Part shown: one piece after another, positions 21,551 through 22,375 of the stretch
How the letters are laid out: the number at the start of each line of letters is the position of its first letter
How positions within the stretch are numbered: position 1 is the first letter of the stretch
IMG/VR virus record: IMGVR_UViG_3300032084_001609
Span: 1-22,375 of that record
Reading direction: 5' to 3' (one strand)
DNA: 22,375 bases
DNA from: a virus
The notes under the pieces: generated by a model
The model's database searches: none
What the model saw: only the letters and a program-made list of their open reading frames with translations
Told to the model about the DNA's origin: nothing
Made by a program: the position numbers and the translations under genes

Positions 21551-22375
21551 GATTGGTTGTCAATATCCTCTTTATCAGTACCAGGAATAACTCCGGTTAC
21601 CTCTTCTCCGCGGTTTGCTTGTCCTCGGACCATAGCTTCCTGATGCTCTTGAGAATATGGTTGATTCTGCTCTCCGTGATAGAATATAGGAAATAGCTTT
21701 AAACTCGCTAACTTAGCTTGGAATAAAGGGCTGTTTTTCATCTTTTCTAACATTAACTGCTCAGTAACTCTTAAGTGTTGCTTCATAGCAGCTTGAACTT
21801 CTAGACTAGCTTCTTCTTTAAAACTACGCGATTGCATGGCTCTAACGTGACTTTCCCAGTGAGCAATATGATCTTCCCAGTCTTCAGGCATTCCTACAGG
21901 TTCTCCGGCTAAGATATCTTCATTTTCAGAATCCGCTGCTTGGATAGCGTCTGTAGATAATTTAACCATTCTCTCACTTGAACCAAGATCTAATAACTCT
22001 TCCCATCTCTCAGGACTAAATAAATTAGGGTTTCTCTGCATAGTATCCATAATTCTCTGGATCTTAGCAGATTTAGTTTCAGGAAGTCCCGTAGAGTTAT
22101 CAAATCTGATATCATAATCTTTATTTAAATTAGCAACGTCAAAATGCTTAATTAAGTGTTTATTACTGTCTCCAACAATTCTTAACATTCTTCCGTCATC
22201 TACATCATAGTAATCACCAGCAATAGCTACAGACATCTTAGCAATATCTAAAACCAGAAAAGAGTGCTTACTAATATCTGTTGAGTTTCTTTCATTTTCT
22301 AATTCGTTTAAGAATTGTAACGCAGAAGCGGCTGTAATCCCTTTAGGAACCTCTCCTCTTGAAATACCGTGGTTT
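21547..22375 (-). CDS. Portal protein, C-terminal part
   Basis: This is the last 276 codons of a gene whose 5' end is beyond the window. It includes the stretch upstream of the internal ATG at 22236, where the frame stays open (HGISRGEVPKGITAASALQF, LNELENERN). That S/P-R-G-x-V-P-x-G-I/V-x-x-x-S/A-ALQ-x-L motif is typical of podovirus portal proteins (region next to the crown). Residues further on form helical segments (EDWEDHIAHWESHVRAMQSR, RVTEQLMLEKMKNSPLFQ) and end TDKEDIDNQS. Its position before scaffold and capsid genes fits. Stop TGA at 21547-21549 overlaps the candidate -35 box. Confidence 0.85.
   Translation of the reverse strand, partial: NHGISRGEVPKGITAASALQFLNELENERNSTDISKHSFLVLDIAKMSVAIAGDYYDVDDGRMLRIVGDSNKHLIKHFDVANLNKDYDIRFDNSTGLPETKSAKIQRIMDTMQRNPNLFSPERWEELLDLGSSERMVKLSTDAIQAADSENEDILAGEPVGMPEDWEDHIAHWESHVRAMQSRSFKEEASLEVQAAMKQHLRVTEQLMLEKMKNSPLFQAKLASLKLFPIFYHGEQNQPYSQEHQEAMVRGQANRGEEVTGVIPGTDKEDIDNQS

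Noticed and set aside
1-22375. Alternative genetic code (stop reassignment)
   Set aside because: TAA, TAG and TGA all end clear genes with a new SD and start directly following (for example TAG at 14193 and 13661, TGA at 6502, TAA at 2755).
1-22375. tRNA genes
   Set aside because: I saw no cloverleaf with a T-psi-C-like arm in the few non-coding stretches; all spacers are too short or hold other elements.

Overview
This window looks like a contiguous piece of an AT-rich, tailed double-stranded DNA phage genome with podovirus-type morphology. The evidence is the order of virion genes: a portal C-terminus, a scaffold, a major capsid protein, a head-tail adaptor/tube-like protein, a large nozzle-like tail protein and several Ala/Gly-rich candidate DNA-ejection proteins. 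No sheath, tape measure or long-tail genes are seen. Genes are packed with ATGA/TAATG overlaps and clear Shine-Dalgarno (SD) sites. TAA, TAG and TGA are all used as stops, so the code is standard. The host cannot be named. A small single-domain M15-type endolysin and a 3TM-type holin suggest a Gram-negative host (inference).

Left block (1-2757, + strand): a rightward run of small genes. These are an unrecognised partial gene, a DUF3310 protein, three small unknowns, a 41-aa membrane protein, a GTA-type 3TM holin, an HNH homing-type endonuclease, a zinc-ribbon protein and a 47-aa membrane protein. It ends at an intrinsic terminator (2746-2772).

Right block (2802-22375, all - strand, transcribed right to left): portal (cut by the window edge), possible promoter, scaffold, major capsid, strong terminator (18997-19024), small structural genes, a 72-nt structured spacer, and three tandem genes sharing an N-terminal module. 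Next come small membrane/coiled-coil genes, a C1q-like fibre, two Lys/Arg-rich miniproteins, a GIY-YIG endonuclease and a repeat-built tail fibre. Last come a Gly-rich protein, adaptor, nozzle-like protein, a hidden 100-aa gene, a Hint-domain virion protein, a GNAT-like protein, an exported M15 peptidase and two large candidate ejection proteins.

The most unusual result is that two apparently real genes have no ATG/GTG/TTG start at their natural 5' end. The 100-aa gene at 8256-8558 appears to start at ATA. The M15 endolysin at 6502-6852 appears to start at ATT, which restores a textbook Sec signal peptide. Both have a good SD at 6-7 nt and share the start context GAT-AT(A/T)-AAA. The phage may therefore use inefficient start codons to set the dose of selected late proteins. 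A second point of interest is the C-terminal Hint (autoprocessing) domain on a candidate ejection protein. All family assignments come from reading the sequence; no searches were run.
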